Of a DNA stretch of 64,000 nt, positions 19,433 to 27,685 are shown piece by piece; position 1 is the first letter of the stretch, and each line of letters starts with the position of its first letter. The stretch is from contig FNSS01000001.1 in assembly GCA_900104855.1 (NCBI GenBank), positions 2,294,001-2,358,000 on the forward strand. The letters are read 5' to 3'. This DNA comes from Rhizobiales bacterium GAS188 (GTDB lineage: Bacteria > Pseudomonadota > Alphaproteobacteria > Rhizobiales > Beijerinckiaceae). The position numbers and the translations under genes are program-made. The notes under the pieces were generated by a model. It ran no database searches. It saw only the letters and a list, made by a program, of their open reading frames with translations, and was not told where the DNA came from.

Positions 19433-20704
19433 TCAAACCAGCACCATCGACGCATTAGAGTTACCCTGATTCGCAGGGTTCGGGCTGGCTTCCAGGCCGC
19501 CTTCCCTTGCTTCCCTTGCCGATCCGGCCGCCGGAGCTGTCTCGGCCGGTTTGCGGCCCCGGCGCCTCGACGGTTCGGGGCGCAGACGCAACCGGCCAGC
19601 GGCATCGCAGGCAAGCACCGCACCGGCGAGCGTGCATCTGAGGGCTCGGCGCTCCGCGACCGCGGCATAGAGCGCCGCGACCGCCCCCTCCACCCGCTCG
19701 AGGCGGATGGGAGCGGCGGTCTCTTGGTCCCTTTGACCATCTTGGCCCCGCAGCTCGGCGAGCGCCAGCAGCAGCACGCGTAGCGCGATATCGCGCGGCT
19801 CGCGCTCGATGAGCCGCACCATGTCGAGCACGATTCCGTGCGGGTCTGCCTCGAGCCTTCCTGCATCAAGCCTTCCCGCATCAAGCCTTGCGGATGCGAA
19901 AGCTTCCACGGCCTTTGTTTCCAGCGCCTCCTCGGCGGAAGCTGCCCGTTCGGCGAGCTTGGCGAGGCGCCGCGCCGTCAGGCCTTCCTTCCGCAGCGCC
20001 GGAGCGAGCTTGCGCCAGCGCGCCCGGGCGAAGCGCGGATCGGCATTCGACGGATCCTCGACGAAAGGCCAGGCATTGGCACGGCAGGTGGCGAGGAGCC
20101 TTGCCTTGGCGATTCCGAGAAACGGCCTGCCATGGCGCAGCCCCGGTCGCCGCTGCGTGAGAGGCCGCATCGCGGCGAGGCCAGCCAGACCCGAGCCATG
20201 CGCGATGCGCATCAGCACGGTCTCGGCCTGATCGTCGAGCGTATGCGCCGTGAGGAAGAGCGAGGCGCCGATCTCGCGCGCCTTGGCGGCGAGAAGTGCG
20301 TAACGGGCGACGCGCGCCCGCTCTTGGATGCGCGTCGTCGGCTTTACGCCCTCCCAGGTCAGGATGCTGTGTGTCAGGCCGCAATCCCTGGCCCAGAGGC
20401 CCACACGCTCGGCCTCGGCGCGCGAGCCGGCGCGCAATCCGTGATCGACGGTCGCGACATGCAGGTTGCAGGCCGGGTCGCGTCGCATGAGTGTCGCGCA
20501 AAGGCGCATCAGCGCCACCGAATCCGGCCCGCCGGAGACCGCAAGCAGAACGCGGCCGGCCTCTGCGAGCGCAGGCGCCAGAAGCCGTGCCGCTTCCTCG
20601 ATCCCGATCGGCAGATCATCATCGCTCCGAAAATCACCGGCCGCGACAGTGGCCGCCTGCTGGTCGGCAGCTGCGGCGCCAGGACCTGCCTTGGGCTCTG
20701 ACAA
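19433..20704 (-). CDS. tilS: tRNA(Ile)-lysidine synthetase
   Basis: TilS attaches lysine to C34 of the CAU anticodon of tRNA-Ile, allowing AUA decoding. The PP-loop motif SGGPDS is at residues 57-62. It is followed by VDHGLR, a TRIQERARVARYALL segment and TAHTLDDQAETVLMR. The C-terminal half is variable and ends in an Arg/Ala-rich tail. An in-frame 15-bp tandem duplication produces the peptide repeat DAGRLDAGRL in the linker after the helical region. It lies 141 bp upstream of ftsH and 20 bp after cpoB, in the canonical tol-pal order. Confidence 0.95.
   Translation of the reverse strand: MSEPKAGPGAAAADQQAATVAAGDFRSDDDLPIGIEEAARLLAPALAEAGRVLLAVSGGPDSVALMRLCATLMRRDPACNLHVATVDHGLRAGSRAEAERVGLWARDCGLTHSILTWEGVKPTTRIQERARVARYALLAAKAREIGASLFLTAHTLDDQAETVLMRIAHGSGLAGLAAMRPLTQRRPGLRHGRPFLGIAKARLLATCRANAWPFVEDPSNADPRFARARWRKLAPALRKEGLTARRLAKLAERAASAEEALETKAVEAFASARLDAGRLDAGRLEADPHGIVLDMVRLIEREPRDIALRVLLLALAELRGQDGQRDQETAAPIRLERVEGAVAALYAAVAERRALRCTLAGAVLACDAAGRLRLRPEPSRRRGRKPAETAPAAGSAREAREGGLEASPNPANQGNSNASMVLV
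19853..19897. repeat. 15-bp tandem repeat inside tilS
   Basis: Three units of 15 bases (19853-19867, 19868-19882, 19883-19897), of which the first two differ by two bases and the third is degenerate. On the coding strand they encode DAGRL-type pentapeptides and keep the frame. This looks like a slippage duplication in a tolerant linker of TilS. Confidence 0.75.
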
Positions 20705-20724
20705 TTCGGCTCAGCTCGCGCAGC

Positions 20725-21708
20725 TCAGCTGGCGCATTTGGCGCGCTGCTGCTCACGCTGCACGTCCTTCAGGAGGGTCGGACGCGCGGTCGGATATTTG
20801 CGCCCGATCTCGGCGAAAGTCGCGCAGGCTTGATCATTGGCGCCGAGCCCACGCAAGGACACGCCGAGCTTGAACATCCCGTCCGGCCCCTTGGAGGATG
20901 TGCCGAAGCTGGTGGTGATCTTCAGGAATTGCTCGGCCGCGTCGCGGTAGCGGGCGCGCTGCAGATAGCTCTCACCCAGCCAATAGGTGGCGTCGGGCGT
21001 CAGCTTCGAGCGCGGATGCGATTGCAGGAAGCTGCGAAATCCCATCTCGGCCTGCTCGAACTGGCGCTGCTGGATGAAGGTATAGGCGTTGTCGAAGTCG
21101 GCGCGGACCGAATCCGTGCCGGTCGCGGCCATCGACGCCAGCGCCGGGCGCGCCGGCTGGGCGGGCGGCATGCCGGCCGGGCCGCCGGCCCCTGCGATAT
21201 CGAGCGGCGTGCCGGCCGGAACCCGGGGCGCGTCCGGATCCTCCATGATGGGGCCGGGCATCGCAGAACGGCGCATGGGCGGCGCGGCGCTATCGGGCGA
21301 GCCCAGTGGGCGCGGTGCTCCCGGCGCATTCAGATCGGCCTGCGGATCATAAGCGTCGCCGCGGCCTGCCGGGCGAGGCGGCACAGCGCCAGGGACGGAT
21401 GAGGCAATCTGCCGCGGGGGAGAAGCCGGCAACGCGGAGGCGCGCGGGGTCGAGGCCTGACCCGACCCCTTGCCGCTGTCCTGGAAGCGAAACTCGGTAT
21501 CTTCCTGGAAGCGCTTGAGCTGCTCGCGCAATTGCTGGTTCTGGAACTGCAGCTCCTCGATCTTCCCGGACATCTGGCGCATCTGCGCCTCGAGCTGGGA
21601 CACGCGCACCACCACCTCGGAGGCGTCCTGGGCGCGAGCCGGCGCGGACACGGCAGCGACCGTGAACCCGGCCAGAATCGCGATGAACCTCGCAGCAGGA
21701 CGCATCAT
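20725..21708 (-). CDS. cpoB: Cell division coordinator CpoB (YbgF), Tol-Pal associated
   Basis: CpoB is a periplasmic protein that links Tol-Pal function with PBP1B-dependent septal wall synthesis in E. coli. The 327-residue product has a signal peptide ending at SAPARA (residue ~26). A coiled-coil region at about 35-80 (VSQLEAQMRQMSGKIEELQFQNQQLREQL) would trimerise. A Pro/Ala-rich linker follows, and then C-terminal TPR repeats from ~205 (DFDNAYTFIQQRQFEQAEMGFRSFLQ, TYWLGESYLQRARYRDAAEQF). It lies between pal and tilS on the same strand. Confidence 0.93.
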   Translation of the reverse strand: MMRPAARFIAILAGFTVAAVSAPARAQDASEVVVRVSQLEAQMRQMSGKIEELQFQNQQLREQLKRFQEDTEFRFQDSGKGSGQASTPRASALPASPPRQIASSVPGAVPPRPAGRGDAYDPQADLNAPGAPRPLGSPDSAAPPMRRSAMPGPIMEDPDAPRVPAGTPLDIAGAGGPAGMPPAQPARPALASMAATGTDSVRADFDNAYTFIQQRQFEQAEMGFRSFLQSHPRSKLTPDATYWLGESYLQRARYRDAAEQFLKITTSFGTSSKGPDGMFKLGVSLRGLGANDQACATFAEIGRKYPTARPTLLKDVQREQQRAKCAS

Positions 21709-21910
21709 GGCGGAAGAAGCCCCTTATCGACCGTCGCGCCGCAGCCCCGCGCTGCAGACTTTGCGGTGCGTAACAAGCATTGGGCGCGTAACAAGCTTTG
21801 CGCCAGATCACAATACGAGTCACCCGCGGCGGGAATCAGGCGCTCAAGCGACTGAAAGCCGGCACCTGCGGCGAAGCGGCGCCGGCCAGAGATATCCTCA
21901 GGAGCCGTTT

Positions 21911-22405
21911 TCAGGAGCCTGGCGCGCCGCTCAACACCGTGACGGCGCGGCGGTTCTGCGACCAGCAGGAGATATCGTCGCAAGTCGCCACGGGGCGCTC
22001 CTTGCCGTAGGAGACGGTGCGCATGCGCGAGGCCGCAATCCCCTTCGAGACGAGGTAGTCATGCGCGGCCTGGGAGCGCCTTGCGCCAAGCGCGAAATTA
22101 TATTCGCGGGTGCCGCGCTCATCGGCATGGCCTTCGACCGTGAAGGAATAGCGTGGATATTGCGTGAGCCAGGACGCCTGCTTGCTCAGCGTCGCCTGCG
22201 CCGACGAGGTCAGCTCCGAGGAATCGGTCTCGAAGAAGACGCGGTCGCCGACATTGACGACGAAATCCTGCTGGCTGCCTGGGGTAGCGGCGCCCTGCCC
22301 GAGCCCTGACTCATCGGCGTTCTTGGCGCAGGCCGACGCGGCGAGTGCCGCCGCGAAAGCCAGCGCGAACTTGAGAGCGCGGGCCGAGACGGGAAGATGA
22401 AACAT
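21911..22405 (-). CDS. pal: Peptidoglycan-associated lipoprotein Pal
   Basis: Pal anchors the outer membrane to peptidoglycan and is the outer-membrane end of the Tol-Pal machine. The 164-residue product has a lipoprotein signal with lipobox LAASAC and an OmpA-like domain. The peptidoglycan-binding motif is VEGHADERGTREYNFALGARR, and the ending RRAVTVL is typical. GGAGG precedes the ATG. It is separated from tolB by an unusually long 469-bp gap, suggesting that pal has its own promoter. Confidence 0.96.
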   Translation of the reverse strand: MFHLPVSARALKFALAFAAALAASACAKNADESGLGQGAATPGSQQDFVVNVGDRVFFETDSSELTSSAQATLSKQASWLTQYPRYSFTVEGHADERGTREYNFALGARRSQAAHDYLVSKGIAASRMRTVSYGKERPVATCDDISCWSQNRRAVTVLSGAPGS

Positions 22406-22464
22406 GCCGGACCTCCGGATCCTATTGCAATCGACAGTCGCCCATAAGCCGGCGCCGGTTAAGC

Positions 22465-22483
22465 CAAGGTTCCGTCAACCTTG
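22465..22483. promoter_or_regulatory. Short dyad upstream of pal
   Basis: A perfect 7-bp inverted repeat CAAGGTT/AACCTTG with a 5-base spacer lies 60-78 bases upstream of the pal ATG on the minus strand. It could be an operator or a leader hairpin. No clear -35/-10 pair can be fixed around it by eye. Confidence 0.3.
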
Positions 22484-22743
22484 ACGAGAGTTTACGACCG
22501 CAGCGAAAACGCGCCACCACCGCGAAACCTGGCCGCAGGGTTAACGAAGGATGAGTGGCAAATTTGGGGCAGATCGGCCGAACCCCGCCATAATTGCTTC
22601 GTCAACGAATCGTCCTGTCCAAAAAAACGTCTCCGCAGCGTTTCTGGGGCCGCGTTTCAGGGGTGGTCACGCGCATCTTTGCTCAACCATGCGACTCAGG
22701 AGCGACCATTCGGACGATCCCCAGGCCACATCGCACGGCGCGG

Positions 22744-22771
22744 CGCTGTAAATAACAGGGAATTTACAGCG
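22744..22771. promoter_or_regulatory. 10-bp dyad in the tolB-pal gap
   Basis: A perfect 10-bp inverted repeat (CGCTGTAAAT, an 8-base spacer, ATTTACAGCG) stands about 100 bases after the tolB stop. It is AT-richer than its surroundings and has no T-tract, so an operator or mRNA-processing hairpin is more likely than a terminator. The remaining 469-bp gap 22406-22874 shows no convincing gene on either strand. Confidence 0.4.
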
Positions 22772-22874
22772 GGAGCCGACTTTTCGCGCGAGGCCATCCC
22801 GCCATGCCCCCAATCTCCAGACCCACCGCATCCCACCCGCAAGCTACATGCGTGTGACAGCCGGCGGAATCGGC

Positions 22875-24176
22875 TTAGCCTCCAAGCAGCGGGCTCCAGG
22901 CCGGATCGGAGCCGAAGCTCGGGGTCGGCACCGAGATGTCGACGCGCCCGGTCACGTCGGCCATGAAGATCTTGGCTCCGCCCTGATCGCGGAAGAACAT
23001 CAGATAACGCCCGTTCGGCGCCCAGGTCGGCCCTTCATTGTGGAAACCCTCGGTCAGGATGCGCTCGCCCGAGCCGTCGGGCTTCATGACGCCGATGCCG
23101 AAGGAGCTGGAGGTCTGCCGGGTGAAGGCGATGTAGTCGCCCTTGGGCGACCAGACCGGCGTCGAATAGCGCCCATTGCCGAAGGAAATGCGCTTCGCCC
23201 CGCCGCCGCTCCCTCCCATGACATAGAGCTGCTGCGTGCCGCCGCGATCGCTCTCGAAGACGATCTGGCCGCCATCCGGCGAATAGGAGGGCGAGGTGTC
23301 GATCGCCCGAGTGTCGGTCAGGCGGGTCGTGGCGCGCGAGCGCAGATCCATCGAGTAGATATTGGCGTTGCCGCTCTGCTCGAGGCTCATGACGACACGC
23401 TGCCCGTCGGGCGAGAAGCGCGGCGAGAAGGTCATGCCCGGGAAGTTGCCGACGATCTCGCGCTGGCCGGTCTCGATGTTGAGAAGGCGCACGCTGGCAT
23501 CGCCGTTCTGCGCGAAGGCCATATAGGTGACCTCCTGGCTGTTCGGCGAGAAGCGCGGCGTGACCACGAGCTCGCTGCCCTCGGTCAGATAGCGCACATT
23601 GGCGCCGTCCTGATCCATGATGGCGAGGCGCTTGCGGCGCGCCTGCTTCGGCCCTGTCTCGTCGACGAAGACGACGCGCGAATCGAAGAAGCCGCCGGCA
23701 CCGGTGATCTTGGAATAGATGGCATCGGCGATCAGATGGGCGACGCGCCGCCAGTTATTGGCGTCGGTCGTATATTGCTGGCCGGTCGCCTGCTCGCCCG
23801 ACAACACGTCCCAGAGGCGGAACTCGGCCTTCATCCGCGCCGAATCGCGCGAGACGCGGCCGGTCACCAGGGCCTGGGCATTGATCGCCCGCCAGGAATC
23901 GAATTGCGGCATGGCATCGGGCGAGACGGTCTTGTCGATGAAGGCCTTCTTGTCGATCGGCGCGAACACGCCGGAGCGCTGCAGGTCATTGGCGATCACG
24001 CCGGCGACGCGCGCCCCGAGATCACCCTCGCCCTGCAGATCGGGAATGGCGATCGGCATCGGCTGGAAATTGGCGCGGTCGAGCGAGACGATGAGCTCGG
24101 CGCGGGCAGCGCTGGCGATGAGGGGAGTGGCGGCCAAGCCGAATGCGAGGGAACGGCGGGAAATGGATGTCTTCAT
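22875..24176 (-). CDS. tolB: Tol-Pal system beta-propeller protein TolB
   Basis: TolB is the periplasmic beta-propeller that shuttles between Pal and TolA during outer-membrane constriction. The 433-residue product begins with a signal sequence containing [10 protein letters not shown], which resembles a twin-arginine motif, cleaved after SAARA. The N-terminal domain is followed by repeated propeller blades with [31 protein letters not shown] and [12 protein letters not shown]-type repeats. It follows tolA by 70 bp on the same strand. Confidence 0.96.
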   Translation of the reverse strand: MKTSISRRSLAFGLAATPLIASAARAELIVSLDRANFQPMPIAIPDLQGEGDLGARVAGVIANDLQRSGVFAPIDKKAFIDKTVSPDAMPQFDSWRAINAQALVTGRVSRDSARMKAEFRLWDVLSGEQATGQQYTTDANNWRRVAHLIADAIYSKITGAGGFFDSRVVFVDETGPKQARRKRLAIMDQDGANVRYLTEGSELVVTPRFSPNSQEVTYMAFAQNGDASVRLLNIETGQREIVGNFPGMTFSPRFSPDGQRVVMSLEQSGNANIYSMDLRSRATTRLTDTRAIDTSPSYSPDGGQIVFESDRGGTQQLYVMGGSGGGAKRISFGNGRYSTPVWSPKGDYIAFTRQTSSSFGIGVMKPDGSGERILTEGFHNEGPTWAPNGRYLMFFRDQGGAKIFMADVTGRVDISVPTPSFGSDPAWSPLLGG

Positions 24177-24246
24177 GATCTCGTGCGGCTGGTGGATGCC
24201 GCTTCCTTGTTAGTTGAGAGATGCGGCTCGACTATGACGAGCCGGC

Positions 24247-25260
24247 TCAGCCGAGCGAGGGGGGGTGGAACAGCGTATCCTTCCAATCGTTGAAGAAGGG
24301 AAGGAACTGCGCCGGTATCCGATAGGGCGCGCAGCGCATGACGGCGCGCTGCAGGGCGCCGGCCGTGGCGCGCACGCCAGGATCTGAGGAGCTGGTAGCG
24401 AGTTGCGGGCGCTCGGCCAGGCTGCCGTCTTCCTTGAAGACCACGCGCACCAGGGCTTGCTGCATCTTGGTCTCGTCCATCCCGGGCGGAAGGTCGAAGC
24501 ACTTCTCGACCTGCTCCTTCAGGAGTCCGGCGAGCGCGTCGCGCATCGAGGGCGACAGCTTCGGCGAATTGCCGGTCTGGGTGCCGAGCGACGCCGTCCT
24601 CTGCAATTGCGCTCCGACCGAGCCCGACGATTGCGGCTTCTCCTTCGAGACCAGCAGCTTCTCGATCTCGCTCGTGGTTTTGGCGAAATTCGGCTCACCC
24701 TTCTCCTTGGCGGGCGGCTTCACGGGTTTGGGCGGCTCCTGCACCTTCTTGTCCTCGAGCAGCTGGGCAATCTTTGTCTTGTCGAGGGGCTGCGGCTTCG
24801 GCTTCTCGGGGGGTTTTGGAATTTCGGCATCGACCTTCGGCGGCTCGGGCTTTGGCGGCTCGGCCGCGGCCTTCTGCGGCTCGGGCTTCGGGTCCGGCTT
24901 GACGGGGTCCGTCGGCCGGGTCGGCGGCAAGGGCGGCGCGCTCACCTGATCGGAGATCTCCGGCGCCCGGGCGGGCGGGGTCGGCACATCGACTTGGTCG
25001 GTGCCTTGCGTCGGCTTGAGCTGCTCGGCCTCGGCCACCTTGTCGACACGCGGCTTCGGCGTCGGAGCGACCTCCTTGGCGGTTTTCTCGCCCTTGGTCA
25101 TGGCGCTCAGCTCACTGGAGCTGATCAGCTCGACCGCGACCGTCTCTTCCGCGTCGGCGAAAGGCTGGGCCGAGGAGAGCGCAACAAGGCTCAGCACCAG
25201 CACGCCGACATGGGCGATGATGGAGATGGGAATGCCTGGCTCGGACCAGTCGAACTTCAC
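24247..25260 (-). CDS. tolA: TolA protein
   Basis: TolA spans the periplasm and couples the TolQR proton motor to TolB/Pal. The 337-residue product has one N-terminal transmembrane helix (ISIIAHVGVLVLSLVALS, residues ~12-29). A long Pro/Lys/Glu-rich middle follows (residues ~60-190, many PKPEPPK-type repeats). The C-terminal globular domain (~230-337) contains CFDLPPGMDETKMQQALVRVVFKEDGSL. Low-complexity composition in the middle region is normal for this family. It lies 13 bp after tolR. Confidence 0.93.
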   Translation of the reverse strand: MKFDWSEPGIPISIIAHVGVLVLSLVALSSAQPFADAEETVAVELISSSELSAMTKGEKTAKEVAPTPKPRVDKVAEAEQLKPTQGTDQVDVPTPPARAPEISDQVSAPPLPPTRPTDPVKPDPKPEPQKAAAEPPKPEPPKVDAEIPKPPEKPKPQPLDKTKIAQLLEDKKVQEPPKPVKPPAKEKGEPNFAKTTSEIEKLLVSKEKPQSSGSVGAQLQRTASLGTQTGNSPKLSPSMRDALAGLLKEQVEKCFDLPPGMDETKMQQALVRVVFKEDGSLAERPQLATSSSDPGVRATAGALQRAVMRCAPYRIPAQFLPFFNDWKDTLFHPPSLG

Positions 25261-25273
25261 CTCAACCTCGTCC

Positions 25274-25726
25274 TCAATTCCTCAGATCCGGCTCCGTGAC
25301 CAACGCCACACGCTTATAGCCGGCGGCCGTGATCATCGACATGATCTGGGCGACCCTGCCGTAGCCGACCTGCTTGGCGCCGCGCACATAGATGCGCTCA
25401 TCGGCGGCATTGGCCGCAATGGCCTTCAGCGTATCGAGCAGGGCCGCGTCCTCGACCGGCTTTTCCATCAAGAACACCTTGCCCTTCTCGTCGATCGAGA
25501 TGGTCACGGGCTGCTTGTCGACATTGAGGGGCTTTGCGCCCGTCTGCGGCAGATCGAGCGGCACGCCCGAAGTCAGGAGCGGCGCCGCCACCATGAACAC
25601 GATCAACAAAACCAGCATGACGTCGATGAACGGCGTCATATTGATTTGCGCAATGGCCGAGTGATGGCGCCGACGCCGACGCCGCCCCGTGCCTTCCTGG
25701 CTCATTGCCGAGACATTCGCACCCAT
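25274..25726 (-). CDS. tolR: TolR protein (ExbD/TolR family)
   Basis: TolR forms, with TolQ, the proton-driven inner-membrane motor of Tol-Pal. The 150-residue protein has an Arg-rich N-terminus and a single transmembrane helix containing the essential aspartate in MTPFIDVMLVLLIVFMV. A periplasmic domain follows, ending in YKRVALVTEP. Start could be the ATG at 25726 or one seven codons downstream (MSQEGTG). It is 19 bp after tolQ. Confidence 0.95.
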   Translation of the reverse strand: MGANVSAMSQEGTGRRRRRRHHSAIAQINMTPFIDVMLVLLIVFMVAAPLLTSGVPLDLPQTGAKPLNVDKQPVTISIDEKGKVFLMEKPVEDAALLDTLKAIAANAADERIYVRGAKQVGYGRVAQIMSMITAAGYKRVALVTEPDLRN

Positions 25727-25745
25727 CCGCGTTCAGCCCTCCGCG

Positions 25746-26465
25746 TCAGGCCGCAAGCCGCTGGTCGACCTGCCGTGACAGGATCGCGGAGAATTCGTCG
25801 GCAAAGCCCTCGAGCCGCGTCTGCAGATTGGCGACACGCGCCGCGAAGCTATTATAGGCGATGACGGCCGGAATTGCCGCCACGAGGCCGATCGCGGTCG
25901 CAAACAGCGCTTCCGAGATGCCGGGCGCGACGACCGCAAGGTTGGTGTTCTTCGAGGCCGCGATCGCCATGAAGGAATTCATGATGCCCCACACCGTGCC
26001 GAACAGCCCGATGAAGGGGCCGGCGGAGGCGATGTTGGAGAGCACCATCAGCCCCCCGTTCAGGCGCTCGGTCTCGCGCTGGATGGCGACGTCCATCACC
26101 TTCTCGACGCGTCCCGCGAAGCTGCCGAAGGCCCGCCCTGCCCCCTCGATCGAGCGCTTCCACTCGGTCATGGCGGCGAGGAACACGGCCCCCATTCCGG
26201 TCGGCTGCGTCTCCGACAGGGTGCGGTAGAGCTCGTCGAGCGATTGTCCCGACCAGAACACGTCTTCGAAGCGGTCCATCGCCTTGGCGAGCCGCTTATA
26301 GAGGATGATCTTGTTGAAGATGATGGCCCAGCACCAGACCGAGGCGAACACGAGACCGATCATAACGAGCTTGACGACGATATGCGCCTGCCAGAACAGG
26401 GTCCAGATCGACAAGCTCGGGGCAAAGGAAGGAAGCGCGTTTTGCGCGACGTCGGCTGCGTTCAT
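25746..26465 (-). CDS. tolQ: TolQ protein (MotA/TolQ/ExbB family)
   Basis: TolQ is the pentameric stator-like proton channel of Tol-Pal. The 239-residue product has three transmembrane helices (around residues 22-46, 135-160 and 175-197). The family signature GPFIGLFGTVWGIMNSF and the conserved pore residues in ISEALFATAIGLVAAIPAV are present. It is the first gene of the minus-strand run tolQ-tolR-tolA-tolB-pal-cpoB-tilS-ftsH. The usual upstream ybgC thioesterase gene is absent. Confidence 0.97.
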   Translation of the reverse strand: MNAADVAQNALPSFAPSLSIWTLFWQAHIVVKLVMIGLVFASVWCWAIIFNKIILYKRLAKAMDRFEDVFWSGQSLDELYRTLSETQPTGMGAVFLAAMTEWKRSIEGAGRAFGSFAGRVEKVMDVAIQRETERLNGGLMVLSNIASAGPFIGLFGTVWGIMNSFMAIAASKNTNLAVVAPGISEALFATAIGLVAAIPAVIAYNSFAARVANLQTRLEGFADEFSAILSRQVDQRLAA

Positions 26466-26620
26466 GAAATTCGGTCCGTCCTGTGGCCCCAGTCAAACCC
26501 CATGAGCGGCGCGCGCCGACCACGCCGACCCGACTAACCCATCCCCTGCCAGTCCCTCGGCCTTCAATGCGACGAAACAAGGGCGCTGATCCGGCCATTC
26601 GCCGAAGATTCCGTTCGTTG

Positions 26621-26649
26621 ATGGACCGTTAGGGTAAAGAAAGCGTCAA
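26621..26649 (-). promoter_or_regulatory. Candidate promoter of the tol operon
   Basis: On the minus strand TTGACG (26644-26649) is followed after 17 bases by GTCCAT, about 155 bases before the tolQ start. The -35 hexamer is good for a sigma-70-type promoter; the -10 is weak. The gap 26466-26751 shows no gene. Confidence 0.3.
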
Positions 26650-26751
26650 GTTGCCGCGGTGCAATAACTATCTGCGTCTCGAAGCCTTGCCGACGCGAAA
26701 TCAGTCGCGATCGCCCGCCGATCGAGGACCAAAACCGGGCAGCCCGAGCGA

Positions 26752-27225
26752 TCAGGCATAGCCGAGGGGGAGCTCGGTCGTATCCTTCATGGTCTCCATG
26801 ACGAAGGTTGCGGACACATCCAGCATGTCGATGCGGGCGATGAGCTTCTGGTAGAGCGCGTCATAGGCGGCGACGTCCGGCACGCGCGCCTGCAGGATGT
26901 AGTCGATCTCGCCGGCCGTGCGGAAGGCGCCGACGATCTCGGGGATCTCCTTGACGGCCAGGCGGAAGCGGTCGGCCCAGTCGGCGCTGTGGCGGCTGGT
27001 GCGCACCGCGATGAAGACCATCAGCTTGGCATTCACGGCCGCAGGATCGAGGAGGGCCACCCGGGCCTTCACCACCCCGGTCTCGTCGAGCCTCGTCAGG
27101 CGTCGCCAGCAAGAGTTGCGTGACAGGCCGGCGCGCTCGCCCAGCTCGTCGAGCGACAAGGTGACGTCGCGCTGCAGCTCGGCGAGCAAGCGTTTGTCGA
27201 TTCCATCGAGACCTGTTGATTTCAT
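26752..27225 (-). CDS. Lrp/AsnC family transcriptional regulator
   Basis: The 157-residue product has the Lrp plan. An N-terminal winged helix-turn-helix (residues ~5-55) starts LDGIDKRLLAELQRDVTLSLDELGERAGLSRNSCWRRL (given in part). It is followed by the RAM/AsnC ligand-binding domain (~65-150, VFIAVRTSRHSADWADRF). Such proteins regulate amino-acid metabolism or transport in response to bound amino acids. The gene is divergent from a small DUF6356-like gene with 123 bp between the starts, which makes that gene a plausible target. Confidence 0.93.
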   Translation of the reverse strand: MKSTGLDGIDKRLLAELQRDVTLSLDELGERAGLSRNSCWRRLTRLDETGVVKARVALLDPAAVNAKLMVFIAVRTSRHSADWADRFRLAVKEIPEIVGAFRTAGEIDYILQARVPDVAAYDALYQKLIARIDMLDVSATFVMETMKDTTELPLGYA

Positions 27226-27348
27226 CTCGTGTTTTCCAAATTATGCGAGACAACATCTCCACAAAATCGCACAGGACGTCAAATTCTGGCGATGCTTTCC
27301 GCACCGGCATCTCTATCCTTGTGGACCGGATCAACACCGGAGCCCGCC

Positions 27349-27627
27349 ATGCCGAATTCGCTGAAAGACCTGTTCACCGACCACCCGCACGCGGTGGGCG
27401 AGACCTATGGCGAGCATTTCGGCGTCGCCATGTCCTATTCCGGACGGCTCTTCGCCGCCTCCTGCGCGGCTTTCGTGCACGCGTTTGTGCCCTTTTTGTG
27501 CGTCACCACCGCCTCGAGAGCCATCAAGGCCATGTACGCGAACATGACCAGCCGCGGTGCGACCGCGCCTCTGCCAAGCACCTCGCGCGCCATGAGCGAG
27601 CCGCGCATCCAAGATTACGCCATCTGA
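27349..27627 (+). CDS. Small DUF6356-like membrane protein
   Basis: A 92-residue protein resembling the DUF6356 family, which has no known function. The first part, LFTDHPHAVGETYGEHFGVAM, carries the family-like His-Pro..Glu-Thr-Tyr..His pattern. One or two hydrophobic segments follow (SGRLFAASCAAFVHAFVPFLCVTTAS, residues ~31-56, given as a range). I chose the ATG at 27349 because the family pattern begins there; an upstream extension is possible but unlikely. It is divergent from the Lrp-type gene and convergent with the MFS gene. Confidence 0.7.
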   Translation: MPNSLKDLFTDHPHAVGETYGEHFGVAMSYSGRLFAASCAAFVHAFVPFLCVTTASRAIKAMYANMTSRGATAPLPSTSRAMSEPRIQDYAI

Positions 27628-27685
27628 ACGACGCCTCCCGAAGGGAGCCGCGCCGCCTCAGCGCGATTCGTCCAACCTCGCTCGA

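Noticed and set aside
22481-22966. 161-codon plus-strand frame in the tolB-pal gap
   Set aside because: It runs into the antisense of tolB, has no Shine-Dalgarno match, and the translation has no recognised features.
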